From Chamaecrista fasciculata (taxonomy: Eukaryota; Streptophyta; Magnoliopsida; Fabales; Fabaceae): DNA of 64,000 bases. The first letter of the stretch is position 1, and each line of letters opens with the position of its first letter. The notes below the pieces were generated by a model, which saw only the letters and a list, made by a program, of their open reading frames with translations, was not told where the DNA came from and made no database searches. Positions 35,584 to 46,579 of this stretch are shown piece by piece. The translations under genes were made by a program, and so were the position numbers. The stretch lies in NCBI GenBank assembly GCA_003254925.1, contig QANZ01048112.1, forward strand, positions 59,616 to 123,615, written 5' to 3'.

Positions 35584-36429
35584 ATTTCTTTTCAAATGAA
35601 AATTAAATTAAATTAAATTATTTTTTTACTTTTCAATGAATTTTAATCAGTATCATAAAAATATAGCAATTAAAAGGACCTATTAAAAGAAAAAGAAAGG
35701 TGAGAAGTGAGAAGAATAACGCAACTCAATGCTTTAGGCTCTCTAGACTCTATAGACTATATGGAATCACCTACTAATGTTTTATACACATTTTGGTGTC
35801 ACCTAACTTAGCAAAATTGATGTAAACTAATGCTATATGGCCATAACTAGCAAAGCATACATGTACCCTCCTCCTTCCAATTTCTATCTCTTGACTTTTG
35901 TACATAGTTGGCAAGAATGGAAAATATATTTTCTACAAAAATTTAGATTCGTTTTTCTCAATATGATCTAAGTTTGATGATCGATCGACGTGATCAATTT
36001 AAAAACAAAATTTGTAAATTATATCTTCTTTTGCACCAAAGAAGATGTAATAGTCAGATGTCAATTTTTAAGCGGTACATGCCTTTCAGGGTAGAATTTT
36101 CATATTGGCTATCGGATATGTACCATGGAGAAAAATACCACTATGTATGAACTTTGACTAAAACTCTATTTTGATCATTCATGTATTACTTTTTTTTTCT
36201 CAATTTGGTCATTCTTAACTTTTCTTTCTCAATTTGATCTCTTACAAATATTTTCGTTATCAAAGTTAATCACTCAATCCAATTTTTAATAAAGTTTGTG
36301 ATGTGAAATTGTTAAATGATGATGAAGGGATTTTGTGTCATTTTTTAACAGTGTCACATCACTAACTTTGTTAAAAATTGGATAAAGAAACTAATTTGAT
36401 AATGAAAACATTTGAAAGTTTGAAGACTA
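35584..36429. other. Intergenic; part of a small inverted-repeat element
   Basis: About 36150-36480 holds arms of the type 'actaaaactctattttgatc' / 'aggattaaaatgaaact', an unclassified MITE-like unit. The rest is AT-rich without a gene. Confidence 0.4.
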
Positions 36430-37449
36430 AAATGGAACAAAAAATAATTTTAGGATTAAAATGAAACTTATCCCATAGTTTAAGAACAAAAAAAATATTT
36501 TAACTTTTTATATAAGTAGGGCAGCATACGCTCTCATACGTTTTGTTTAATAACCAAATGAAAAAATATTATAGAAATCTCTTTACCTTTAGATTATGTC
36601 TTGAGAGTGGAAATATGTGTATAATCATTAAAAATTTAAAATGAAACAAAGTTTTAAAATAATTCAATAATAAACTGGTGAAGCTCTAATTTTTCCTAAG
36701 ATTATGTCTTCAACTAAACATTTGTTGTTTTATTTGTTGCTTCACTTGTCAACCATATTCTAGCTTATTTCTCTGCTATCTTTCTCCGACAATATGAAGT
36801 TATGAAAATGAACGTGTATCATTTTTTTAATACGCGTAAATTCTACTAACTATTAATAAATATAATATGATTTTAAAACCCGATAAATCCAACAAATATT
36901 CCAACCCAATTTTTGTTTTTGGTGAAATTTAAGTTGAGTCCAATATTCTTGTATTACATAGAAGACCATTAGGAAAACAAATAAATGAAAATAACCACTG
37001 GCCCATCTACCATGAAACATAAACAAAAAAGGGCTTGGCCCATTATATAAGAATGTTGAGCTAAATTTTAGAAAAGTAGAAAATAATTTACCAATAATTT
37101 TTTTTTTTCGAAATTTATCAATATAATTTATCTCTTTGTAACCTTACACATATTTTTGATTAGAGGCTTTGCGTGCCCTAACGGGCACGCAAATATGTAT
37201 GTAAAATAAATAAAGGACTAAATTGTTAACTTAATAAAGAAAGAGAGACCAAATAGTAAATTTTCTCTTATTTTTAATTTCATAGACTATAATTTTAAAT
37301 ATGGACGACTAGAAAGGGGTGGAGCCATATAATATAAGATAATACAAACAATAACTTTTGTTGAATTACTTAGTTTTTGGGCCTAATGCTTAATCCAATC
37401 CATAAAATTATGTAAGATATTGTGTTACAAACTTAATGGGCCTTCTCAC
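36430..37449. repeat. Duplicated block, copy A
   Basis: This matches 41312-42049 in the same orientation, with phrases such as 'atctctttacctttagatta', 'ccaactggcccatctacc'-like text and 'aatgggccttctcac'. Copy A carries a 180-bp mini-Helitron (37160-37339) that copy B lacks. The copies flank the UGT gene. Divergence looks like roughly 10 percent with a few larger indels. Confidence 0.75.
37160..37339 (-). mobile_element. Miniature Helitron, 180 bp, second copy
   Basis: On the minus strand it starts TCTTATATTATATGGC and ends with the 8-bp-stem hairpin GCGTGCCCGTTAGGGCACGC, then AAAGCCTCTAA (CTRR form). It lies between A (37159 side) and T (37340 side). The paralogous block at 41930/41931 reads straight through 'tttttga|taatacaaa', which is the empty site. 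Confidence 0.88.
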
Positions 37450-38720
37450 CTACATCACCGCAGCCGCCAACTCTCAAGAAGAAGATGAAGAAGAAGAGAA
37501 CTCAACTCACTCGGTTTTTTTTTTTTTTTTTGTTNTCACTCTGTCGTTTTATTTGTATGTGGTTGAAATCTATTAAAACTCTAATTTATTTTCTTTTTCT
37601 TACATTTTGATTTTATTATAAAAGAAAAAAGATCTGAATGCAAAAAAGTAAAACTTTTGGAAGAATAAAGTTAATTTTTTCTTTTTCTTAATGGAAAAAA
37701 TGGATAAAAAAGAGTAGGGACTAAAGGTGGAACTTTTTAAAAACTTGAGGGATCAAAATAGAATTTTGACCTAATTTTAATGGTGTGAATTAAAGAATTT
37801 GGATTAGATATTAAATCAATTAAGACACCGAATAAGGTTGGTTAACTTTGCCAACTTGAACTATTGACAAACAATGTCAAATAGTATTTCGAAAGTTAAT
37901 ATTGATGTTTTGGTCAAACTTACTTTCTAAGTACTATTTGATCTTGTTTGTTAACTACCTCAATTATATACAGAAAGAAATTCTCAAGAGTAATTTGTAA
38001 CTCGAATTTCGTTACATTCAGATTTGAAACAAAAAAGATATGACCAAATTCATGAAACAAGCGGCCCATTTTGCAGGCCTAATTTCATGCTTGATTTGAT
38101 CTTGTTTGACGATTATTTTAACTAAGCAAAGAAAAAACTCATCAAATTCAACCTCGTAGCTCTATTTAATTACATTCGAGTTTAAAATTAGAAAGATATG
38201 ATCACATTTAATAGTTATGGATCAATGATGAAACTTTTAGGAAACATTGAAAACCAAAACAAAACAAAAAAAATATTTCAAAGTATAGATTCAATACAAA
38301 TTCAAATACTAAATAATATAAATTTAGTAAAAGTTCAAGAACCAAAAAATATAAAATTAGTTCAAATTCAATGATCAAACAGTATCAATTTAGTACGAAT
38401 TCAGGAACTAAAAAGTTTCAAATTAGTTCAAATTCAGAGGCCAAATAATATTAACTTAGTACAAATTTTATGAAAAAAAAGTATAAAATTAATTCAAATT
38501 CAGGAAACAAATAATTGATAATTGAAATATTTCAAAGACCAAATCGTGTATTTCGATTATATTGAGAGTTTTTAATTGACTTGATATAAATTCATGGACT
38601 AAAGAGTAACTTTTCTCTAAAATTAGTGTTCAAATTTCAAAATAAGAAAACAACGTCTAAATTTAAAGTTCCCATCGCATATTCGCAAGCTAAACAATAA
38701 ATAATAGCATGCCAAAATAA
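37450..38720. other. Intergenic with dispersed repeat pieces
   Basis: A short gene-like GA-rich stretch and a poly-T run with a single N at 37535 are followed by the repeat family of 29633-30345 (about 37730-38265). Then comes a short-period array at about 38280-38560 like that at 860-1245. No gene. Confidence 0.45.
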
Positions 38721-39225
38721 GGTTAAAGGTTCATTTTGATCCTAAATGTATGTCCTAATGTTCATTTTGGTCCATTATGTTTCAAAATATTTAAATTGAT
38801 CTTAAATGTTGGCAAAATGTTTCATTTTGGTCCAAACTATTGGATATGACTTGTTTCAAGTTCAAACGTGATGAGTTTAGAGCTACATATTGTTCTCAAA
38901 GAGTATTTTCTCTACCCAGTTAGGGTCGTCTAAACAAGGTCAAATCGGTCTTAAAAATTAACTGCTCGTTTCATGGTCAAACAAGTAAAGTTGATCATAT
39001 CTCTCTCGTTTCAAATTCGAATGCGACAAATTTATAGCTACAAGTTCCTATTAACAAGTCCTTTGAACTTGAAACAGGAGACTAGAGAAATATAACCAAA
39101 TTCAATAATTTGAGACTAAAATGAAACATTTTGCAAACGTTTAGAACCAATTTAAACATTTTGAAACATAATAGACCAAAATAAACATTAAGACATACAT
39201 TTAAGACCAAAATGACCCTTTGACC
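38721..39225. mobile_element. Inverted-repeat MITE, about 505 bp, upstream of the UGT gene
   Basis: The left arm starts 'ggttaaaggttcattttgat' and the right arm ends 'aatgaccctttgaccc'. They are complementary for over 110 bp. The element ends about 170 bp before the first UGT ORF codon, so it lies in the promoter. No clear target duplication. Confidence 0.55.
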
Positions 39226-39393
39226 CCCGCAATAATAAACATTTCTTTTGTTGTACCAACTACCTATACATAACCTACTTAAATACTCACACACACTGCT
39301 TGAACCACCACCCGGGCATGCCCCTAAACACCCGCGTTTAGGTGTTTAATTCATTTCTGTCTTCTAAAAAAAAAAAAAACTACCCATAGACCA

Positions 39394-40839
39394 ATGTCCA
39401 CCAATTATTTCTTTCTCCGTAGCTTGGTACTTTTTTCCTTCCCCATTTCTATCGATTTCTTTATCATTTCTTCTTCTCATCTCTCTTCTTTCAGTTCACT
39501 GATTGAGAGCAGCCATGGCCAAACCTCACACATTCTAATATTCCCATATCCAGCACAAGGCCACTTCCTTCCTCTTCTTGATTTCACTCACCAACTTGCT
39601 CTTCAATCCTTCACAATCTCCATCATCGTCACTCCCAAAAACCTCCAAACCCTAAACCCCCTTCTCGCCGCTCACCCAAATTCCATTAACGCCGTCGTTT
39701 TCCCCTTCCCTTCTCACCCGAAAATTCCTTCCGGCGTCGAAAACGTCAAAGATCTCGGAAATTCCGGCAACATCCCCATAATCAGTGCCCTCTCCAATCT
39801 CCGAGATCCAATAATTCAATGGTTCCGATCTCACCCTTCGCCTCCCGTCGCCATTATCTCCGATTTCGTTCTCGGCTGGACCGTCCAGATTGCTCGCCGT
39901 CTGAATATTCCGAGGATCTCGTTTTACTCCTCCGGCGCGTTCTTGACCGCCGTTAATAATTTCTTGTGGCTGAATATGGAGGCCGTGCGGGGTCGGAAAG
40001 TGGTCGAGTTCTCTGAGATTCCCGGAACGCCGTCGTTTAAGGAGGAGCATCTTCCTTCCAACTTTAGAAATTACAGAGAATCGGATCCTGATTGGGAGAT
40101 CGCAAAGCAGAGTCGATTTGACGATATCGCGAGCTGGGGTTTTGTTTTTAACAGTTTCCATGCTCTTGAACGTCCCGACAATGGCGCCAATCGGGGTAGC
40201 CCGTACCCGGATTCAATCAACCGGGTCTTTGACTTTCTTAATGGATGCTCCAATGGGTCTGTGTTGTATGTTTGTTTTGGGAGTCTGAAGCTTCTCAAGA
40301 GAGAGCAAATGGAGGCTGTAGCATCCGGGTTGGAAAAATCCGAGACCCGGTTCATATGGGTTGTGAAAACGGGTACTGCCCAACAAACCAAAGATGGATA
40401 TGGGGTGGTTCCTGATGGATTTGAAGATCGGGTCTCGGGTCGGGGCATGGTGATAAAAGAATGGGTGCCCCAAGTTGCTATATTGAGTCACAAGGCTGTG
40501 GGCGGATTCCTGAGTCATTGCGGGTGGAACTCAGTGATCGAAGGCATAGTGGCCGGAGTGATGATTGTAGGGTGGCCGATGGAGGCCGACCAATTCGTAA
40601 ATGCACGGCTGTTGGTGGAGGAGAAGGGCGTGGCGGTGAGAGTGTGCGAAGGGGCCGACTCGGTTCCTGACCCGGATGAGATGGGTCGGGTTGTTAGAAA
40701 GGCAATGAGTGTGGATAGTGTTGAGAAAGTAAAGGCACTGGAGCTCCGAGATGAGGCACTTAAAGCTGTAAGTGAAGTGGGAAAATCATTCAAAGAGTTG
40801 GATGAGCTAGTGAAAGTACTTACTGAATTAGGTGGTTAA
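39394..40839 (+). CDS. UDP-glycosyltransferase, UGT89A2-like, single exon; possibly decaying
   Basis: Family 1 glycosyltransferases move a sugar from a UDP-sugar to small molecules in the cytosol. The body matches the UGT89 group: FPYPAQGHFLPLLDF with the catalytic His at residue 57, SDFVLGW, FKEEHLPS, and a full 44-residue PSPG box (residues 357-400) from WVPQ to EADQ with HCGWNS. Arabidopsis UGT89A2 is linked to dihydroxybenzoic acid glycosides; the substrate here is unknown. Two oddities. The first about 45 residues are not UGT-like; the expected start ATGGCCAAACC (39515, good Kozak context) is one base out of frame with the body. After NSFHALER the usual YLDYLKK...VFAVGP linker is missing, about 25 residues, in frame (near 40170). 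So either the upstream ATG is used or the gene is a pseudogene. The start at 39394 is only the first Met of the open frame. Confidence 0.85.
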   Translation: MSTNYFFLRSLVLFSFPISIDFFIISSSHLSSFSSLIESSHGQTSHILIFPYPAQGHFLPLLDFTHQLALQSFTISIIVTPKNLQTLNPLLAAHPNSINAVVFPFPSHPKIPSGVENVKDLGNSGNIPIISALSNLRDPIIQWFRSHPSPPVAIISDFVLGWTVQIARRLNIPRISFYSSGAFLTAVNNFLWLNMEAVRGRKVVEFSEIPGTPSFKEEHLPSNFRNYRESDPDWEIAKQSRFDDIASWGFVFNSFHALERPDNGANRGSPYPDSINRVFDFLNGCSNGSVLYVCFGSLKLLKREQMEAVASGLEKSETRFIWVVKTGTAQQTKDGYGVVPDGFEDRVSGRGMVIKEWVPQVAILSHKAVGGFLSHCGWNSVIEGIVAGVMIVGWPMEADQFVNARLLVEEKGVAVRVCEGADSVPDPDEMGRVVRKAMSVDSVEKVKALELRDEALKAVSEVGKSFKELDELVKVLTELGG

Positions 40840-41311
40840 AAGTGGTTCATTATCTTCTTACGCCAAAGAAGTAAAGAGAAGAATGGGCAATGCTATAAAC
40901 AACTCTATTAGGATAAATAGTTATTTTAGTTCTATGGGGTAAGTTTCGTTTTGTTTTGAACATGAAATTATTTTTGGTTCTATTTTGGTCATTAAATTTT
41001 TATGTTTGTTCCGTTTTGGTCTTTTAAATGTGATTTCGTTTGATTTCTACTATTATTTTTAGCGTGGATTACATAGATGAATTATTTCTCTCTTGTATAT
41101 GTCATGACAAGTACGTTGATAAAAAAGAAAGAAATTTTTCACTCTGTAAAAGAAAAATTATTACAAATCTATCTCCAATTTGTAAATAAGAATAAATTTT
41201 TTTTATAAATAATCTATTTCAATTTTCTAAGTTAGAAATAACGGTGGAAACTAGATAAAATCACATTTTAGAGATTAATACAGAACAAATGTAAAAGTTT
41301 AAAGACCAAAA
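40840..41311. other. 3' flank of the UGT gene
   Basis: Probable 3' UTR followed by an AT-rich inverted-repeat stretch with 'gttccgttttggtc' and 'gaccaaaacataac'. No gene. Confidence 0.4.
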
Positions 41312-42049
41312 CATAACATAAAATAAATTTAGGACCAAAATGAAATTTATCCCACGGTTTAAGGACCAAAATAATATCTTAACCTTTTATATAATAAGTA
41401 GGGAAGCAGACGCTCTCATTCGTTTTGTTTAATACACAAATTAAAAATATTATAGAAATCTCTTTACCTTTAGATTATGTCTTGAAAGTTGAAATAATTC
41501 AATAATAATTCAACAAAACATTTTTTATTTTATTTTTTGCTTCACTTGTCATCAGTTGTCAACCATCGTATTCGCTTATTTCTCTGCTATCTTCTTCCGA
41601 TGAAAATGAACGTGTATCATTTTTTTAATACGCATAAATTCTACTAACTATTAATAAATATTATATGATTTTAAAACACGATAATCCAACAAATATTCCA
41701 ACCCAATTTTTGTTTTTAGTGAAATTTAGGTTGAGTCCATTATTCTCATATTACATAGAAGACCATTAGGAAAACAAATAAATTAAAATAACCACTGGCC
41801 CATCTACCATGAAACATAAACAAAAAAAATGCTTGGCCCATTATATAAGAATGTTGAGCTAAATTTTAGATAAGTAGAAAATAATTATTTCTGACCAAAA
41901 ACAATTTATCAATAAAATTTATATTTTTGATAATACAAAAAATCCTACATATTACTTTTGTTGAATTACTTAATTTTTGGGCCTAATGCTTTAACCAACC
42001 CATTAAATTATGTATGATATTGTGTTACAAATTTAATGGGCCTTCTCAC
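41312..42049. repeat. Duplicated block, copy B (carries the empty mini-Helitron site)
   Basis: Same orientation and content as 36430-37449 but without the 180-bp mini-Helitron. The sequence at 41921-41940 runs 'atatttttga|taatacaaaa', matching the two flanks of the insertion in copy A exactly. Copy B lacks about 75 bp that copy A has near 36605-36700. Confidence 0.75.
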
Positions 42050-42129
42050 TTTGTGATTGAACCCATAAGTCTTAAGGCCTTCATGGATTATAACTCAAAT
42101 GAAATTAAAACTTTGCTTTACTCATGTTA

Positions 42130-43880
42130 CTAGTATGATACCCGTGCGTTTGTACGAGTGTTTTTGTTTTTATTTTTGTTTGTTTTTGTAAAAATTGCTA
42201 TTGCTACTCAAGAAGATTATGACTCATTTTATCACAGTACTCTTGCAACTCTGCTACATGTCTATCAACTACGTCTCTGTAAACGCTTCTCAATCTGCAG
42301 AAGGAAAGGTAGAATTGAACCACAACAAATAATCCATGTAATTGACAGAAATTGGGGGGAAAAAATTTCAGTACAGCTGGGAGTCTTTTCTGATCATGAG
42401 TAAGTTCCATTTCTGTATATATAAGATAAATAGATAAAAGACTCATCAGTGATAAGCTTATAAACATGAGGATGAGAAAATATTGCAGGATTAGAAGTAC
42501 AATATTCTCGGTTAATAAAGGAAAGTGATGATATTAGCTAGTGGTAAGCAAAGTCAGGTAATATAGCAAATGCATACTTGGAGGAGTTAAAATATAGGTG
42601 ATAGTAAAAAAATCATAGTCATGCAATAAATTTATGACAGCAGTGAAGCAAAAATGTAGAATCATAAAGTCATAAGTAGAGGCAAACGAATCATAGTCAT
42701 GCAATCTGATCAGCAACTATTAATTTTTACTACAATGCTGTAAAAATTGGATATATGACTGCAGCCAAACAAATTTGAAGTAAATCCTTTGGATTAGAGG
42801 CAAAAAAATATATAAACGATGACCTCTGCATGACAGAACATGACAACAGTGCATATAGTTCAATTATTAAAATATAGAATACATTACTAAGCTTATGATG
42901 AAAGTTTGAGAACCAAATTTGTAATATTAGAATACATTACTAAGCATGACAGCAGTGTTTATAAATCTGTGCAGTGAACAAATTATAAATTCAAAAGCAA
43001 GATTTGGTTGAAGAAATATTCAGAAGCATAAATTTACAACTGAAGTGAAATGCATATTTAGAAGGATCAATTCAGAAGTAATAGTATATGACTTCAATTA
43101 AGCGAATTTGACAGGAAAATGACTGTCAGATGCTCCTATTTTTTACTGCAATTAAGTAGAATAGGTTGAGCTAAGTCAAATTCAGAACCAAGTTGAAAAA
43201 ACTGTTATTTTAATACTCTTATTTTCATTACTGTTTTTATAGATGTAAATCATATAAATCCCCAAAGTTGAGGCAAACAAAGTTAGAGCATGCACTATTT
43301 TGCAAACATATAATTACATGCGTTTTTAATAAGAATAATACTATTCAAATCTCATCAAAATATAGTAACACAATCAATAGTCTCAGTATTTCAGATGTCA
43401 TCAAATCAAGCAGTTAACAAAATTGTAAGCTTTAAAACTTAATAACTCTAATACAATAAGGTTTGAAATATTAGTTAAATCCAGTGAAAAATCATTATAA
43501 TTATGAATAATCAACTTTAGCAATGTTATGCCCACTTACGTTTTCTTTCAGTTTTGAACTTGGACATTTGTATCTCAATCTAAGCATTCATTAAACAGAC
43601 TGACAGAAATAATGAAGCTTATCTAAAAAAATAACCAAATCCAAAGTAACAAAAACCATTAATAGCATTGGGTATAAAGACATACTTTGAAGCCAAAAAA
43701 AAAAAACTGACAGCAATCAAGAAAGAAACAGAATGTACAGAATTAGTAGATAATGGGATAATAGTTTAAAAAAGAAACTTACAAAGAGATGAGTAAATTG
43801 ATCAGGTGAAGTGAAAGAAATCCAACTGGTATATATAGCTCCTTTCTTGTATTTTCCAGTCAGCACAGCAGATGGCACTT
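42130..43880 (-). mobile_element. Non-autonomous Helitron sequence with 3' terminus at 42130
   Basis: On the minus strand the end reads a 5-bp-stem hairpin (CGTAC-AAAC-GCACG), then GGTATCATACTAG followed by T, a Helitron 3' end. The 5' end was not found; the DNA runs up to another Helitron 3' end at 43881. A 281-bp block at 43019-43300 recurs almost unchanged at 48317-48597 inside the coding Helitron. No protein is recognised; the longer open frames are low-complexity. Confidence 0.6.
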
Positions 43881-44219
43881 CTAGTGTGAGACCCATGCAT
43901 TTGCACGGGCTTTTGATTTGTATTTGATTGTCATGGAGCTTTCTCAATTTATCCAAAAAGTTATATGTTATATAGTAACAAAATACAGTCCAATATATCA
44001 CCCTGCTGTTGTAGATGATATTTCTTGGTGGCTTTCTATGCAGAAAGAATTTGTATCCTATAAATGAAAGAAAATAGCCACTTTGTATCTTATAAAAGAA
44101 AGTTAACATTTAATTTGTATCAATTAAGCAGCTATGCAGTAATAAAGAACTATGCATTCCTATAATGTTCAAAGAAGGCTAATTTGTAGTTTAATAATGA
44201 TTGAGTGGCAAGGCCTTAT

Positions 44220-46401
44220 TTTTTTCTCAGAGTCTGATCACTTACACTTGCTTCTGGATGGTATTTGTTGTCATCAATGTTCTGTTTTCCAACTGAATGA
44301 GATTGTGTCGGAGTAGCCTGCCATGACTGTTGTAAAAAATGTCAGTATCTATTGATTAAAACACAATTATAGTATAAAAAATGTCACCTGAGACAGAGTG
44401 GAGGAATTCTGTAGCAGTTGTATCAATTTAATGTCATTTGACAACTTTTTCACTGTGTATGTTTGACTGCCCTTGTTGATGTTGAAATCTGAAATCTGTA
44501 CCTTGAAGATGAACCTTCTATTGAGTACGCTTTCTAATTCATCTGGAAATTAATCACCACAGCCATCCTGTAGTTGACAAAAAGGAAAGCATATATTTAT
44601 ATTGATAAGGCAGAGTTTTTATATCCTAAAGAATTTTATATATAGACCTTGATTAATTCATCTCTTAATTGTTGTGCAGTTTTTCCAATAAGTGGTATTG
44701 CTTCATTATCAAAAAGGATGAATGATGCCACCCCTGTGTGATCTGAAACTAATACTTGCACTTTGAACCTGAGAAGTCAAAGAAAATTTTAAAGTTAGAT
44801 TTCAGTAGAGATATTATATTGGAATTGGTTGAATTTGATAATCAGTTTTACCTGGGCAAAACTTTCTGATATATATATAGTTTTACACTCGATGCATTTA
44901 TTGTCATTCATTTCTTCCTGAACTTTCTTGGCACATTTAGGACAACTATCATAGTACCAATTATTTGAGGTTTCTATCTTCTCAATGGTTTCTAAAGTCA
45001 TATAATAACCACACTGAAAGTCATGTGAAGGGATATGAGTTTGTCATAAATTTTGATTTTATAAATAATGGAAAAATAACTATTATATGTATGTTACCTG
45101 TCCAACATTTTTTATATCATTAAGGGTATATCTTGTACTTCCAGCACTGATATCATCTTCAATTTTTGGAATTTTGCTTGCACTTCGTTGTGATTGAGTT
45201 GGCGTCAGTGTTTGAATGCTTGAAGTGGGCAAGCTGTAACATATTGTAAAAAATTATGTTAATGCAATTATTTGTTTATAATTGATAATAAAAAATTGCA
45301 GATTTGTGAAATATGACCTGTTTAGCAATTCTTTTACATGTGGAATGGTAGGGTTGATCCACACAGTTTTGTTGCATTGAAAGAGTTAGTTATTTGGATT
45401 TGGCCTACAAAAATGAATTTTGATAAGTTAGTGCTCTAATAAACAATTTGATTTGTAAATGATGACATAAAAATACCTTCATATGTTTTAAGACGGGCTA
45501 ATTGAAAGGCAATTGTAGTGATTTCTCCTTTGGAAGTTGCTAAGAATTCCTCAAATTGGTCTGCAAATTCTCCCCATAGTACGCAGCTGATTTCCTTTTC
45601 GCTGTATAAAAATAAAATGCAGGACGTTTTAGTGGCTATCCATACTTTGAATTTTGAATTTAAGATAAAGGAAACATATTGCATACCTATTATCTATAAT
45701 TACTATTGGAAGGCGTTTGCTTGGGGATCCATTTCTGGTTGTGAAAGGCTTGGCTGGAAAGTATGTTTTGACAATGCCAAGAACATCTACATAATAGTCA
45801 TGATGAGGGTTAGAAGAATTTATTAGTAAAATAGATATATAAGGAGTTTTGCATACACCCAATTCAATTAAGTAAAATAGACATATAAGGCTTTTTACCA
45901 ATTAAGTAACTTTCTGGAGCCGTGTTGGATAAAATTTGGTTGATTGGCATGAAATCAAACGAATGCAAGTCAATGTCAGCCTCAATGATTTTCGCAGATG
46001 TGTGTCTATTGAAGCTAATCTTGAAGTCATGATGTGTTGTTTTGAATTCCCCTTGATTTGCTTTAAGTAAAAAAGTCTCAATTTGGTATGTTTGGCCTTC
46101 TCTCAACACAGCCTTCCACTTGTCTACAAAATCTTTGGTGATGGAGGCATGTATCTTGTCTTTCTGTGCAAATGAAGTGTAGATGTTATTATTAATAGTG
46201 CAAAACGAAGTGAAGAAGTTGTGCAAATGAAGATGGTATTATTAAAATTAGACTTGCCTTATTATCAAGTAGAACCATTTCAATGCTTTTGAGCTCCCCA
46301 TTGTTAGAAAAAGTAGTCTAGAGTCGCAAAATCCTTACTATAATTCTCCACATCTCCTTTTTGTTATTCAATTCATGAATTGGTGAAATCCTTGGTGCCA
46401 T
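44220..46401 (-). pseudogene. RPA70-like gene carried by the Helitron
   Basis: Replication protein A large-subunit type protein that binds single-stranded DNA. Reading from 46401: MAPRISPIHELNNKKEMWRI (first OB-fold start, DUF223-like), then exons at about 46165-45897 (DFVDKWKAVLREGQTYQIE), 45787-45690, 45602-45475, 45235-45100, a zinc-ribbon exon at about 45001-44890 with CPKC...CIEC, then 44770-44650 (VLVSDHTGVASFILFDN) and 44515-44388 (SDFNINKGSQTYTVKKL), with a possible tail to 44225. The first exon has one in-frame stop (ILRL*TTFS at about 46320), so it is probably inactive. Such genes travel with plant Helitrons and may aid strand handling; that role is inferred. Exon edges are approximate. 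Confidence 0.75.
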
Positions 46402-46579
46402 AGTTCCAAATGTACAACCTGCACAAAAGAGCAAAATGGTTAATAAACTTGGGTATCATTAATATAAGCTTTTTAATAGAAAATCAATATTATATACCAA
46501 TTCATTAAATCCTTGAATTTTATAGTTTATTTATGGTAACTATGAAGTTACCTTAGCTTATTATTTTGCCGATGAATGC

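Noticed and set aside
39652-40793. Several ORFs antisense to or out of frame with the UGT
   Set aside because: Shadows of a GC-richer coding sequence; only the plus-strand frame shows family motifs.
43717-44109. Minus-strand ORF of 130 residues spanning the 43881 Helitron end
   Set aside because: It crosses the element boundary and resembles no protein; probably chance.
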